Assembly: GCA_934501475.1 (NCBI GenBank)
Contig: CAKSUL010000011.1
Span: 1-46,929, forward strand
Direction of reading: 5' to 3'
Source: an uncultured Roseovarius sp.
GTDB lineage: Bacteria > Pseudomonadota > Alphaproteobacteria > Rhodobacterales > Rhodobacteraceae
Length of the DNA stretch: 46,929 bases
A program made the translations under genes and the position numbers. The notes under the pieces were generated by a model. That model was not told the DNA's origin, searched no databases, and saw only the letters and a program-made list of their open reading frames with translations. Numbering within the stretch: position 1 is the first letter of the stretch; each line of letters starts with the position of its first letter. This document shows, piece after piece, positions 16,626 through 26,014 of the stretch.

Positions 16626-17647
16626 GATGTCACCTCTCGGGTCGTATCGCGGCGGATAAGGGAAGAAATTCGCGCTTGGGCGAGGGCAAACAGCGCGATG
16701 AGCAGAAGTGCCGCGCCAAGCGGCCAGAAATAGAGCGCAATGGTGGGGCGCAGGTAGAGCGGCGCATCGGCAACGGGTTCGAGCCTGTCGATCTCGCGGT
16801 AGATGTCGGCAAGGCCGCTCACGTCGGTGGCCCGGAAATAGAGCCCGCCCGTCGTCTCGGCGATCTTGGCCAGCGTCGCCTCGTCCAGATCCTGCGAGGG
16901 GTCCACGACCCGCTGGCCAAAGGCGGTGTTCATCACCATCCGGTCCGCGCCGACACCGATGGTATAGATCCGCACGCCCAGCTTTTTCGCCAGATCGGCG
17001 GCGGCCAGCGGCTGCATCACCCCGGCATTGCTGGCGCCATCGGTCAGCAGCACCAGCACCCTGTCACCTGCGGGGCGGTCCTTCAGGCGCTTGACCGAAA
17101 TGGCGATGGCGTCGCCGATGGCGGTTTCCGTGCCGGTCAGCCCGACCTGCGCCTGATCGAGAAGCGCGCGCACCACGTCGCGATCAAAGGTCAGCGGCGC
17201 CTGCAGATAGGCGCGGTCGGAAAACAGCACCAGCCCGATCCGGTCGCCCTTGCGGCCCTCGATGAAGGCATCCGCCGCCTGCCTGACCACGCCAAGCCGC
17301 GTCGTCGGCTGGCCGTTCACCGCGAAATCCTCGCGGCCCATGCTGCCCGAGAGGTCGATCGCCAGCATGATGTCGCGCCCCTCGGCGGGCAGCGCAACCT
17401 CGGGGCCGACCATGGCGGGGCGGGCGAGGGCCGCCACCAGCAGCAGCCAGACGAGGGTCATCGCCGCCATCCGCAGCCAGTTGCGCCAGCCCGCGCGCGC
17501 TGCCGTGCCTGGCGTGCCGCGCAGGGCGGCAAAGAACGGCACGCGCAGCGCGCCCGCCGCGGAGTCGGGCGCCGGTTTCAGGGCATACCGCACCAGCAGG
17601 GGCAGCGGCAGCAGAAGAAAGGCCAGGGGCCAGAGAAAGGTGATCAT
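16622..17647 (-). CDS. batA: BatA VWA-domain membrane protein
   Basis: This 341-residue protein has two N-terminal hydrophobic segments (about residues 3-20 and 58-78), a VWA domain (about 90-285) and a C-terminal transmembrane segment (about 305-325). The metal-ion-dependent adhesion motif is intact: AIDLSGSM with Asp98, Ser100 and Ser102, then TGTETAIGDAIA and LLTDGASNAG. These are BatA features. It presumably works with the MoxR ATPase and BatB at the membrane. It overlaps DUF4381 upstream and BatB downstream by four bases each (ATGA), so the set is tightly co-translated. Confidence 0.93.
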   Translation of the reverse strand: MITFLWPLAFLLLPLPLLVRYALKPAPDSAAGALRVPFFAALRGTPGTAARAGWRNWLRMAAMTLVWLLLVAALARPAMVGPEVALPAEGRDIMLAIDLSGSMGREDFAVNGQPTTRLGVVRQAADAFIEGRKGDRIGLVLFSDRAYLQAPLTFDRDVVRALLDQAQVGLTGTETAIGDAIAISVKRLKDRPAGDRVLVLLTDGASNAGVMQPLAAADLAKKLGVRIYTIGVGADRMVMNTAFGQRVVDPSQDLDEATLAKIAETTGGLYFRATDVSGLADIYREIDRLEPVADAPLYLRPTIALYFWPLGAALLLIALFALAQARISSLIRRDTTREVTS

Positions 17648-18123
17648 TCGTGCCTCCTGATCCAGGTCTCGGCCTCGGCCAGCGCGGCTTGCAGCGCGGC
17701 GCGGTCGCGCGCGGGCGCATAGGGCGCATTGGCGACAAAGGCTGCCGCAGTTTCGGAAAACCCGCCCTTGCCCCGGCCGAGCTCGGCCGCCCAGTCCGGG
17801 CCGGACAGCCCGGCAAGGCGCTGCGCGTCGGGGCCGGTCAGAATGATGCGCCGCACCAGAACCGCCAGATCGGCGGCCACCTGCGGTGCGGCTGCATCAT
17901 CGCTCATGCGTTCCTTCAGCGCCGCCAACTCGCGCAGCGCGGCAAAGCGCACCGTTCTGCGACGGCGGTATTCCAGCGCCAGAGCAGCCAACGCGATAAG
18001 CACGACGAGCGCGATCAGCACCCACCAGCCCGGCGCCAGCGGCCACCAGCCCACGGGTTCGGGCAGGCGAATGTCATGCAATTTGGCCAGTTCGGCCTGG
18101 ATCTCAGGCGAAAGCGGGGTCAT
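17644..18123 (-). CDS. DUF4381 membrane protein (Bat operon)
   Basis: This 159-residue protein has one transmembrane segment (about residues 31-48, within PGWWVLIALVVLIALAAL) after the family-typical LHDIRLPEPVGWWPLAPGWW. A cytosolic helical domain follows and ends in ARDRAALQAALAEAETWIRR. This matches DUF4381, which regularly sits between DUF58 and batA in Bat operons of proteobacteria. Its role is unknown; a small anchoring or assembly subunit is plausible. Four-base overlaps on both sides show tight coupling with DUF58 and batA. Confidence 0.88.
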   Translation of the reverse strand: MTPLSPEIQAELAKLHDIRLPEPVGWWPLAPGWWVLIALVVLIALAALALEYRRRRTVRFAALRELAALKERMSDDAAAPQVAADLAVLVRRIILTGPDAQRLAGLSGPDWAAELGRGKGGFSETAAAFVANAPYAPARDRAALQAALAEAETWIRRHE

Positions 18124-19067
18124 GCGGCCCTCCGTTGTCTTGGCGCGCGGGGCCGGGCCACCCGGCGCGGATGCAGCAGGGTTTTCGGATCCTCCGATGT
18201 GGCGATGCTGTGCCAGACCATCCCGGTCTTGCGCGCCAGCCGCTGTAGCGCCGCCTGCCTGCCCTCAAAGGCGCGGGCGTGATGGTCCAGATCGGCGCGG
18301 CTCATCGCGCTGACCGCCAGCACCGCGGTGCCATCGCTGAGCTTGCCACCGCGCGGCGGCAGGCGGGCATCGAGCGGATCGTGAACGCTGATCAGCGTCA
18401 CATGGGCGCGATGGGCGAGGCGGCGCAACTCGCGTTCGGTCTGCACTCCGTGATCGGCGAAATCGCTGATGACAAAGGCCAGCGTGCCGGGGCGGCAGAC
18501 ATGGCGCAGCTTGCGCAAGGCCGTGTGCATCGCCACCTCGTTGCCCGGCGGTTGGTCCATCCGCGTGCCCTCGCTGGCCGCGTGCAGGAAGGCCAGCATC
18601 GCGGTGCGGGTGCGAGCGGCGGGAAATTCCAGCAGCCCGGCGCGCGTCAGGATGAAGCCGCCGATCCGGTCGCCGCCATCAAGGCCCACCCAGGCCAGCA
18701 TCGCCGCGATCTCGGCCGCCAGATGCGCCTTGAACCGCACCTTGGTGCCGAACTGCATCATCGCGCGCAGATCCAGCAGCAGATAGACCGGGCGTTCGCG
18801 TTCCTCGTGGAACAGCTTGGTATGCACCTCGGTGCTGCGCGCGGTCAGCCGCCAGTCGATGGTGCGGATGTCGTCGCCGGGCTGGTAGGCGCGGGATTCG
18901 GCATATTCCATGCCGCGCCCGTAATAGACCGAGGCGTTGGCGCCCCACATATGCGTGCTGACCCGCCCGCCGGGGGCAAAGCCGGTCAGCGCCCGGTCGG
19001 GACGCGCGCGGATCAGCGCGGCGGGGCTGATTTCGATGCCGGTGGCGTATTCGGTGGGATCGGACAT
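18120..19067 (-). CDS. DUF58 domain protein (Bat operon)
   Basis: This 315-residue protein has the DUF58 signature RAYQPGDDIRTIDWRLTAR (about residues 79-97) followed by LFHEERERPVYLLLD and a VWA-like core (SDFADHGVQTE, VTLISVHDPLD). DUF58 proteins are encoded next to MoxR ATPases and are thought to be their VWA-type partners or clients. No membrane segment is obvious, unlike BatA. The gene starts 10 bases after moxR and overlaps DUF4381 by four bases. The short-motif MIDAS residues are not classical here, so metal binding is uncertain. Confidence 0.9.
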   Translation of the reverse strand: MSDPTEYATGIEISPAALIRARPDRALTGFAPGGRVSTHMWGANASVYYGRGMEYAESRAYQPGDDIRTIDWRLTARSTEVHTKLFHEERERPVYLLLDLRAMMQFGTKVRFKAHLAAEIAAMLAWVGLDGGDRIGGFILTRAGLLEFPAARTRTAMLAFLHAASEGTRMDQPPGNEVAMHTALRKLRHVCRPGTLAFVISDFADHGVQTERELRRLAHRAHVTLISVHDPLDARLPPRGGKLSDGTAVLAVSAMSRADLDHHARAFEGRQAALQRLARKTGMVWHSIATSEDPKTLLHPRRVARPRAPRQRRAA

Positions 19068-19077
19068 GGCGCGCCCC

Positions 19078-20061
<984 letters not shown>

Positions 20062-20232
20062 GGCATCCTCGGTGAAACGTGAGAGCGCGTGGGGGGCGAC
20101 ACCTCTGCGCGGGGGCCGACTTGGGGGTGGGCCTGGGGCACGCTTGATGCGCGCGTCAGCCCAAGCACCCCACGCAGAGGGCGATGTGCGTGGCCCGTTC
20201 TTTTCGGACCGGGCCGCGACATTTCGAACCGG

Positions 20233-20904
20233 TTACCCAAGATCGCCCTGTTGCGGGATCGCGTTGATGCTGAAACTCCGCACCACAACCGAATCCTCGA
20301 TTTCCTTCAGCGCGAGGTTGGCGGCGAAATACTCCTTCTTGTCGATCAACTCGGCCGCTTGCTTGAGGTGGTCCATGCTGGACGCCTCGGGCAGAAGTGC
20401 GGCGGAGATGTTCACGTCGATCGACGCGACGCGCAGCACGTCGACGGCCGCGTCCTTGTCGCCCGTCTGCATCAGACCGTAGGCCTTTTCGAGCGCGGCT
20501 TCGTTTTCCTTGGTCGCCTTGAAGGATTCGCTCAGCGACATGGACATGTTGAAGGGCAGGTATTCAGGCTTGGCGTCGGCCTTTTCGGTATCGGCGACGC
20601 GCAGCGCCTTCAGATCGGTCTCGCCTTCCGTCAGCGCCTTGGTTGCTTCGACGACATGGGTTTTCGCCACGTCGATCTTGTTATCAAGTAGCGCAAGGCG
20701 CGCCTGACGGGCATTCGTGAGTGTCGCGAGCGCCTCGTCAGCGGTTTTCAAAAGCTGCTTCTGAGTGGAATATTGCGCTTTCTCGGGCGCTTTTGTTTCG
20801 GTTGCGGGTTTTGCCGTTTCCGCGTTGACCGCGATCGCGCCCAGCGATGTGGTCGCCATGAGTCCGGTCATCGCGGCGACGAGGAGTCTGTTCGTGCGTT
20901 TCAT
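20233..20904 (-). CDS. YfdX family periplasmic protein
   Basis: This 223-residue protein has a signal peptide (MKRTNRLLVAAMTGLMATTSLGAIAVNA, cut near residue 29). The helical, Ala- and Lys-rich mature domain is typical of YfdX: KQLLKTADEALATLTNARQAR, then YLPFNMSMSLSESFKAT and LREASSMDHLKQAAELI-like text. YfdX in enterobacteria belongs to the EvgA acid/drug-resistance regulon and is reported as a chaperone-like periplasmic protein. The ATG at 20904 has AAGGA eight bases upstream. The gene follows the second sensor kinase by 76 bases on the same strand; a hairpin lies in that leader. Control by the adjacent two-component system is likely but inferred. Confidence 0.88.
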   Translation of the reverse strand: MKRTNRLLVAAMTGLMATTSLGAIAVNAETAKPATETKAPEKAQYSTQKQLLKTADEALATLTNARQARLALLDNKIDVAKTHVVEATKALTEGETDLKALRVADTEKADAKPEYLPFNMSMSLSESFKATKENEAALEKAYGLMQTGDKDAAVDVLRVASIDVNISAALLPEASSMDHLKQAAELIDKKEYFAANLALKEIEDSVVVRSFSINAIPQQGDLG

Positions 20905-20918
20905 CGGAATGGTCCTTT

Positions 20919-20948
20919 CCAGATTGCGTTTCGATGACGGCAATCTGG
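20919..20948. other. Inverted repeat in the yfdX leader
   Basis: CCAGATTGC (20919-20927) and GCAATCTGG (20940-20948) form a perfect 9-bp stem with a 12-base loop. It sits 15 bases upstream of the yfdX ATG and overlaps the region before the ribosome site. It may be an RNA leader structure that modulates translation or a dimer-binding operator. Confidence 0.45.
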
Positions 20949-20980
20949 GCTTCGATCTTTTCCGGTCCTTGTGCGGGAGT

Positions 20981-22396
20981 TTAATTCTTTGACAAGTTCG
21001 GGCGTGCGCCGCTTTCCGTCGCGAGCGGACCATCCGGGACCGGCGGGAAGGTGAGGCTTACGCGCAGTCCCGGCCCGTTGTCCGACAGGTCCAGCGCAAC
21101 GCCATGCCGGACGGCAATCGCCTGCACCAAGGCAAGGCCAAGGCCGCTGCCGCCACCGCTGCGGCTGCGGTCGAGCCGGTAGAACGGATCAAATACGCGG
21201 GATCGCTCGCTTTCGGGAATTCCCGGCCCGCGATCGGCAATTTCGACCAGGGCAGCGCGGTTTCTGTTGCTCAGACCGATCTTGATCTCGTTGCCGGCCG
21301 GGCCGTGATCTATCGCGTTCTGGATCAGGTTCGCGATCATCTGCCGTATCATGCGCGCGTCGCCCATGACCGGAACGGCGGGGGGCACTGGCGCGACAAG
21401 TGCAAGGCTCTGTTCACGCTCCTCGGCGACCGGCTCGAAGGTCTCAACCAGCTCATCGAGCAACGGCAGAATGTCGAACCTCTGGAACGTCGTGCCTCTG
21501 GCGGCGGTCTCGATCCGCGAGATCCGCAGGATCGTGTCGAAAATGCCGTTCAGGCGGGCGAGTTCGGTTTCGACATTTTCAATCGCGGCCTCGGCGTCCT
21601 TGCCCTGCCCGATCAATTCGCGCGCCGATTGCAGCGACAGTTGCGCCCGCGACAGCGGCGTCTTGAGGTCATGGGCCACCGCCGCCGCCGTGGATTTCGT
21701 GGTGATCATCAGGCTGGACAAGCGGTCGAGATGGGCATTGACGCGCCGCGAGATGCGGTCGATCTGATCGGTCCCGCCTGAGACCGGCACACGAATATCC
21801 GTATCCCCCTCCGACACGAGACCGAGGGTCGCATCGAGGGCGTTGAGTTTTCTCAGGCTTCGGTGACTTGCGGCATACCCGATGAGAAGGATCATCGCTC
21901 CGGCGAGCAGACCGGCAGCGCCAAGCGCCACGACGAGACGGCGTTCGGTCGCGCTGATCATTGAAAGATCGTGACCGATGACAAGCACGATTTGATCGAA
22001 AAGCGCGGTATGCACGTAATATGGAAGCGGCCTGGCGCCCTGCCCCGAAATCGCCAGTTCGGTTCTTTGAAACCTGGCGATGTCCGGGGCCTGCGCGATA
22101 TTCCCGGCAAGTTTCAGACCGTCCGGCCCGAAGGCGCCAATCGCGCGGCGTGACAATGCGATGGGGTTGTTGATTTCGGCGATGGTCCGGATCAGCGCCG
22201 CTTCGCCGCCCTTGTCGTAAATCTCGCGCAGCATGACCTGCTCGGTCAATATCTGGCGCTGGATTTCACGCTCCAGCGTTTGCTGGACGTAAGTGAACGC
22301 CGCGAGGGCAGCGATGAACAAGGTCGCCGCCACCGAAACCGCGGCAAAGACGGCGATCCGGAAGGCCGATCCTGAGAGAACGTTAGCGCGGTCCAT
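20981..22396 (-). CDS. Sensor histidine kinase (second system)
   Basis: This 471-residue kinase has the same plan as the one at 3008-4378: transmembrane segments at about residues 14-37 and 152-176, a periplasmic sensor part of about 115 residues between them, HAMP, H-box with His242 ([10 protein letters not shown]), N-box [17 protein letters not shown] and GSGLGLALV. The ATG at 22396 gives [12 protein letters not shown], matching MDRGDVLSGAAF of the first kinase, and keeps the same 14-base overlap with the regulator. An ATG nine bases earlier is possible. The sensor regions of the two kinases differ much more than the catalytic parts, so they probably detect different signals. Confidence 0.93.
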   Translation of the reverse strand: MDRANVLSGSAFRIAVFAAVSVAATLFIAALAAFTYVQQTLEREIQRQILTEQVMLREIYDKGGEAALIRTIAEINNPIALSRRAIGAFGPDGLKLAGNIAQAPDIARFQRTELAISGQGARPLPYYVHTALFDQIVLVIGHDLSMISATERRLVVALGAAGLLAGAMILLIGYAASHRSLRKLNALDATLGLVSEGDTDIRVPVSGGTDQIDRISRRVNAHLDRLSSLMITTKSTAAAVAHDLKTPLSRAQLSLQSARELIGQGKDAEAAIENVETELARLNGIFDTILRISRIETAARGTTFQRFDILPLLDELVETFEPVAEEREQSLALVAPVPPAVPVMGDARMIRQMIANLIQNAIDHGPAGNEIKIGLSNRNRAALVEIADRGPGIPESERSRVFDPFYRLDRSRSGGGSGLGLALVQAIAVRHGVALDLSDNGPGLRVSLTFPPVPDGPLATESGARPNLSKN

Positions 22397-23066
22397 GCAT
22401 GACATACCCGGAGTTGCGCACGGTATGGATCAGGGCCACGTCGAACGGCTTGTCGATCTTGGCGCGCAGGCGGCTGATATGGGTCTCGACGACGGTCGTG
22501 CCCGGCTCGAAGTTGAAATCCCAGACCTGTTCCAGCAGCATCGTCCGCGTCACCACCCGCCCCGCGTTGCGCATCAGAACCTCGAGCAGGGCGAATTCCT
22601 TGGATTGCAACTCGATCGTCACGCCCTGACGCCGGGCAGAGCGGCCAAGCAGGTCGAGGTGAAGGTCATGCACCGCAAGCGACGTTGCCTCCGGCGCACC
22701 CGCGCGCCGCCGGGTCAGGGCCGCGATCCGGGCCAGAAGCTCGGAGATGTGGAACGGCTTGCTTAGATAGTCGTCGCCGCCCGCCTCAAGCCCCGCGACG
22801 CGGTCATCGACATCCCCGAGCGCGGTCAGGAAGATCACCGGCAGGTCGTTGCGCGCCGCGCGAAGTGCGCGGACCAGGGACATACCGTCCATGCCCGGCA
22901 TCATCCGGTCGAGGATCGCAAGATCGCAGGAATTGTAGAGACAATAGCTCAGCGCATCGCGCCCGTCAGAGACACGGTCCACATTGTGACCCGCCTCGCG
23001 CAGGCCGCGCATCGTGAACTCCGCCACCTGGTCGTCATCTTCCGCGAGAAGTATCTTCACCGTCAC
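22383..23066 (-). CDS. OmpR-family response regulator (second system)
   Basis: This 227-residue regulator has the receiver phospho-acceptor at Asp53 ([11 protein letters not shown]), a conserved LSKPF lysine and a winged-helix output domain. The C-terminal domain is nearly the same as that of the regulator at 2344-3021, including [19 protein letters not shown]. The recognition helices are therefore probably alike and the two may share target sites. Two GTG codons can start it (23066 or 23060); neither has a strong ribosome site, so expression may depend on coupling to the secreted-protein gene ending 12 bases upstream. Confidence 0.92.
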   Translation of the reverse strand: MTVKILLAEDDDQVAEFTMRGLREAGHNVDRVSDGRDALSYCLYNSCDLAILDRMMPGMDGMSLVRALRAARNDLPVIFLTALGDVDDRVAGLEAGGDDYLSKPFHISELLARIAALTRRRAGAPEATSLAVHDLHLDLLGRSARRQGVTIELQSKEFALLEVLMRNAGRVVTRTMLLEQVWDFNFEPGTTVVETHISRLRAKIDKPFDVALIHTVRNSGYVMHGPR

Positions 23067-23078
23067 AGCCCACAGGGT

Positions 23079-23501
23079 TCAGTTGCCATAGAGCCAACCC
23101 TGCCGCTCGTATTCGGGCGGGGGCGGGCCTTGAAACACGACCTGGTAAACCCTCTGCTCGAAGGCCAGAACCTCTTGCTCGCTTTGCTCGTCGCCGCCCG
23201 GTATGGCCTTGGCAAGCCAGCTGCAATAGGCGGCGATCAGCATATCGGCGACCTCCGCATCGCGGGCCTTCGGGTATTCTTTGCGCAACTCATATGCGAT
23301 TGAGGAAAGGTTCTTTTCGATCTCCTCGTCGTCGTGGCCCGCCGTGCCGATCTTGTCGGCTATGACCTGAAGCGCGTCCGCCCCGGCACCGGCCTCACTG
23401 AACACGGCTGGCGCGTCAGGACAGTCGAGCGGCGCGGCAAGGCCGAGCGACGGTGCGCCAAGAACGAAGGAGGCAAGCAGGAATGCAACTGTGTTCTTCA
23501 T
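23079..23501 (-). CDS. Secreted protein of unknown family
   Basis: This 140-residue protein starts with a signal peptide (MKNTVAFLLASFVLGAPSLGLA, cleavage near residue 23). The small mature domain is acidic and helical. It has two cysteines (Cys27 and Cys93) that could form a disulfide in the periplasm, and a proline run near the end (GPPPPEYERQGW). I do not recognise the family. It lies directly upstream of the second response regulator and 30 bases after the PRC-barrel-like gene on the same strand. It may be a sensor accessory or a regulated envelope protein; both ideas rest on position only. Confidence 0.75.
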   Translation of the reverse strand: MKNTVAFLLASFVLGAPSLGLAAPLDCPDAPAVFSEAGAGADALQVIADKIGTAGHDDEEIEKNLSSIAYELRKEYPKARDAEVADMLIAAYCSWLAKAIPGGDEQSEQEVLAFEQRVYQVVFQGPPPPEYERQGWLYGN

Positions 23502-23531
23502 GGTGTTTTCCTTTCTTCGGCAATCAGGGGG

Positions 23532-23915
23532 TCAGTCGGCCCGCGCAATTTCCCGGACATCGGGCGCGTCCATGTCGAGCACAAGTTCCGCCGCGATACC
23601 GTCGATCCGCACGCTCACGCGGCTGGCGGGAAAGAACACGGGCGTTGCGTCGATACCCAGGAAACCGCCGATATCGACGATATAGCCGCGCACCTTCATG
23701 TCCTCGTCGTGGATCACGTCGATGACATCGCCGACATGGACATCGTCCTGCGCGATAGCCCGTTGACCGATCAGCGCAGCGGCGCTCTGGTCGGCGCGGA
23801 ACTGGTCGGGTTGCACCTGGCCGACGTTGTTGTAGTTGAAGCCCTGCGCGAATGCGCTCAGCGGAAAGGCAATAGCGACACAGATGGCCGCGAAAGTCCG
23901 GGTATGCTGTTTCAT
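23532..23915 (-). CDS. PRC-barrel-like secreted protein
   Basis: This 127-residue protein has a signal peptide (MKQHTRTFAAICVAIAFPLSAFA, cleavage near residue 23). The mature domain is close to PRC-barrels: GQRAIAQDDVHVGDVIDVI, GYIVDIGGFLGIDATPVFFP, then VLDM. PRC-barrel domains are small beta folds seen in bacterial envelope and RNA-processing proteins, and secreted versions are common in Rhodobacterales. The ATG at 23915 (MKQHTRTF) was chosen for its signal peptide. It is the first gene of the leftward set leading into the second two-component system. Confidence 0.8.
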   Translation of the reverse strand: MKQHTRTFAAICVAIAFPLSAFAQGFNYNNVGQVQPDQFRADQSAAALIGQRAIAQDDVHVGDVIDVIHDEDMKVRGYIVDIGGFLGIDATPVFFPASRVSVRIDGIAAELVLDMDAPDVREIARAD

Positions 23916-23973
23916 TTTTCCAAGGCTCCAATCATCCGGGATTTCAGCAACCTCTTGATGGCCCGCTTTCATG

Positions 23974-24594
23974 TCACGGAGTTGGCCGAATTCTTACTTT
24001 TGCGCAAAGAAGCGTAGCGGGCAGAGGGCACGAGGCATCGCAAGATCGCAACCGCGTCAGCGCGGGGCCGCCATGTCGGGAAGGACGATCCGCACCCGGA
24101 GAAACGGCCCGTTGTCCTCTGAGTGTCGCCATGTAGGAATTCACCGTCTGCGGCATTCGCGGCTGCAGGGTGTGGTGCTCAGGGGAGTCAAGTTCGGAGC
24201 CTGCAGGCGGAGCCTGCACTCCACGCAGCAGGTCTTGCGCCAAATTGAAAAAATCGTAGTTATCCGTGCTGTCGACTGCCATCTTGCCAAAATCCAGCCG
24301 CTGAAGATAAGCAAGGTTGGCGGTTTTGGTCTTCCCGAAACCTTCAGGCGATGCGGCGATGTAGTCGTCAATCTCATCGGCCCACGTCTTCCGTTTGCGT
24401 TTTGCTATAGCGCGGCCCACAGCACCTTTCTTCGTCAATGCAAGCTCGCGGTTCTCCATCCACCTCTCTGCGGCGTTTTCGGTCAGAAATGTTTCGCTCA
24501 GGCTCAGAACGACCTTCCCGCCCTTCTTCTTGCGGATGGTGGCGGTGTAGCGCTTTGAGCCGTCTTTCTTTGGGCGGGTCATGATGGTACCCAT
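23974..24594 (-). pseudogene. Truncated dusA-type tyrosine integrase
   Basis: The first 160 or so residues (MGTIMTRPKKDGSKRYTATI, then TFLTENAAERWMENRE, WADEIDDYIAAS and QPRMPQTVNSYMATL) match the N-terminal arm-binding and core-binding part of site-specific tyrosine integrases that insert at dusA. After about position 24114 the frame runs into unrelated sequence and stops. The catalytic domain with its R-H-R-Y residues is missing, so the product cannot recombine DNA. AAGGAG lies before the ATG. The gene is divergent from dusA, 276 bases away, the usual arrangement after integration at the 5' end of dusA. Local base composition is more AT-rich than the neighbours. Confidence 0.75.
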
Positions 24595-24663
24595 CGGAGT
24601 CTCCTTTCGGGGTTCGAATTATCGATGTTTGGGAGATCGAACTACCCGGCATCGGGCGGTGGG

Positions 24664-24679
24664 AACCTTGATCAAGGTT
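24664..24679. repeat. 16-base perfect palindrome
   Basis: AACCTTGATCAAGGTT is a perfect palindrome in the gap between the integrase remnant and dusA. It could be an operator or a recombination-protein site left by the lost element. Confidence 0.5.
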
Positions 24680-24780
24680 CGATATCTCGATGCGCCGAAA
24701 CTCGGTGGGGACCTTGCCAAGCGGTAAAGGACGGGGCGTTTCGACGGGCGAGAATGGCCGCCGCGACCAGCCAAAAAGCT

Positions 24781-24837
24781 GGTGCAACATTTTGGGTCCG
24801 GTGCAACATTGTGTTGCACCACCCCCACAAAAGGGGG
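24781..24837. repeat. GGTGCAACA repeat cluster before dusA
   Basis: GGTGCAACAT occurs at 24781-24790 and again at 24800-24809, and its inverse TGTTGCACC at 24812-24820, giving a perfect 9-bp hairpin (24800-24820, 3-base loop). A second hairpin follows (CCCCC / GGGGG, 24822-24837). The direct-plus-inverted 9-mers resemble arm-type or excision-factor sites of an integrative element. Upstream control of dusA is the alternative. Confidence 0.55.
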
Positions 24838-24870
24838 CAAACAGCCCCAAAACCGAGGAATACGGAAAAG

Positions 24871-25896
24871 ATGTCCGAGCACGCAAAAGCAACAAAACAA
24901 AGGGAATCGGCCGTTTCGCGCGCTGCGCGCCTAAGCGTGGCACCCATGATGGACTGGACCGACCGCCATTGCCGCATGTTGCATCGGATGCTCAGCCGTC
25001 ATGCCCTGCTCTATACCGAAATGGTGACCGCGCCCGCATTGGTGCGCGGCGGCGCGTTGCATCTGCTGGATCATTCCGCGGCAGAACATCCCGTCGCGCT
25101 GCAACTGGGCGGCTCGGACCCCGAGGAGCTGGCACAGGCGGCAAAGCTGGGTCAGGCGGCCGGATATCGTGAGATCAACCTCAATGTCGGCTGCCCCAGC
25201 GACCGGGTGCAATCGGGCACGTTCGGCGCGGTGCTGATGAAGGACCCGGGGCTGGTGGCGGAATGCTGCGCCGCGATGATCGCTGCGGTGGATGTGGAAA
25301 TCACGGTCAAATGCCGCATCGGCGTTGATGATCAGGACCCGGCGACCGTCCTGCCGGAATTCATCGCGCGGGTCGGCGCAGCGGGGGTGGACCGCTTTGC
25401 CATACATGCGCGCAAGGCGTGGCTGGACGGGCTCAGCCCCAAGGAAAACCGTGATGTTCCCCCGCTTGATTACCCGTTGGTGCAGCAGATGAAGGGGCTG
25501 TTTCCGGCGCTGCATCTGTCGGTCAATGGCGGCATCGCATCGCTGGATCAGGCCGAGGGATTTCTGGACGCCGGGATGGACGGGGTCATGCTGGGCCGTG
25601 CGGCCTATCACCAGCCGGCCGATGTTCTATGCGCGGCCGATCGCAGGATCTTTGGCACGGACACCCCCGACACGACGGCTGAATCCGCGGTGCGCGCGAT
25701 GCTGCCCTATATCGAGGCGCATATGTCCGACGGTGGCCGCCTGCATCAGGTCACGCGCCATATGCTGGGCCTGTTTGCCGGGCGGCCCGGCGCGCGCGCA
25801 TGGCGGCGCACCCTGTCCGAGGGCGCCCACCGCCCCGATGCCGGCCCCGCGCTGATCGAACAGGCGCTGGCGCAGATCCCCGACCGGGTGATGTAA
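24871..25896 (+). CDS. dusA: tRNA-dihydrouridine synthase A
   Basis: This 341-residue flavoenzyme reduces uridines in the tRNA D-loop. It shows the Dus motifs: SVAPMMDWTDRHCR near the start, NLNVGCPSDRVQSGTFGAVLM with the catalytic cysteine, VKCRIGVDD and the FMN-phosphate region LSVNGGI plus DGVMLGRAAY. The DusA-type sequence FAIHARKAWLDGLSPKENR is clear. The ATG at 24871 (MSEHAKATKQ) was chosen because the upstream in-frame stretch is repeat-rich non-coding DNA. The gene is complete, so insertion and loss of the neighbouring element left it functional. It is convergent with tpa. Confidence 0.95.
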   Translation: MSEHAKATKQRESAVSRAARLSVAPMMDWTDRHCRMLHRMLSRHALLYTEMVTAPALVRGGALHLLDHSAAEHPVALQLGGSDPEELAQAAKLGQAAGYREINLNVGCPSDRVQSGTFGAVLMKDPGLVAECCAAMIAAVDVEITVKCRIGVDDQDPATVLPEFIARVGAAGVDRFAIHARKAWLDGLSPKENRDVPPLDYPLVQQMKGLFPALHLSVNGGIASLDQAEGFLDAGMDGVMLGRAAYHQPADVLCAADRRIFGTDTPDTTAESAVRAMLPYIEAHMSDGGRLHQVTRHMLGLFAGRPGARAWRRTLSEGAHRPDAGPALIEQALAQIPDRVM

Positions 25897-25963
25897 GGCG
25901 CGCGCAAGCGGGCCACGCTACCACGACGGCACGCCCGGCCTGCAAAGCACCGCCAAAACAACT

Positions 25964-25989
25964 GCGCCCACCCCGGTCAGGGTGGGCGC
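25964..25989. terminator. Bidirectional terminator between dusA and tpa
   Basis: A 10-bp GC-rich stem (GCGCCCACCC / GGGTGGGCGC) with a 6-base loop lies 68 bases after dusA and 25 bases after the tpa stop. On the leftward strand AGTTGTTTTGG follows, a fair U-rich tail, so it mainly serves tpa. Confidence 0.7.
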
Positions 25990-26014
25990 GGATTTCACAA
26001 ACCGGGTTTCGGAG

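Noticed and set aside
20192..20215. GGCCCG / CGGGCC hairpin after yfdX
   Set aside because: The stem is only six base pairs and no U-run follows, so a terminator call would be weak.
24602..24625. GGTTCGAAT-like text resembling a tRNA T-arm
   Set aside because: No acceptor stem or other arms can be folded around it.
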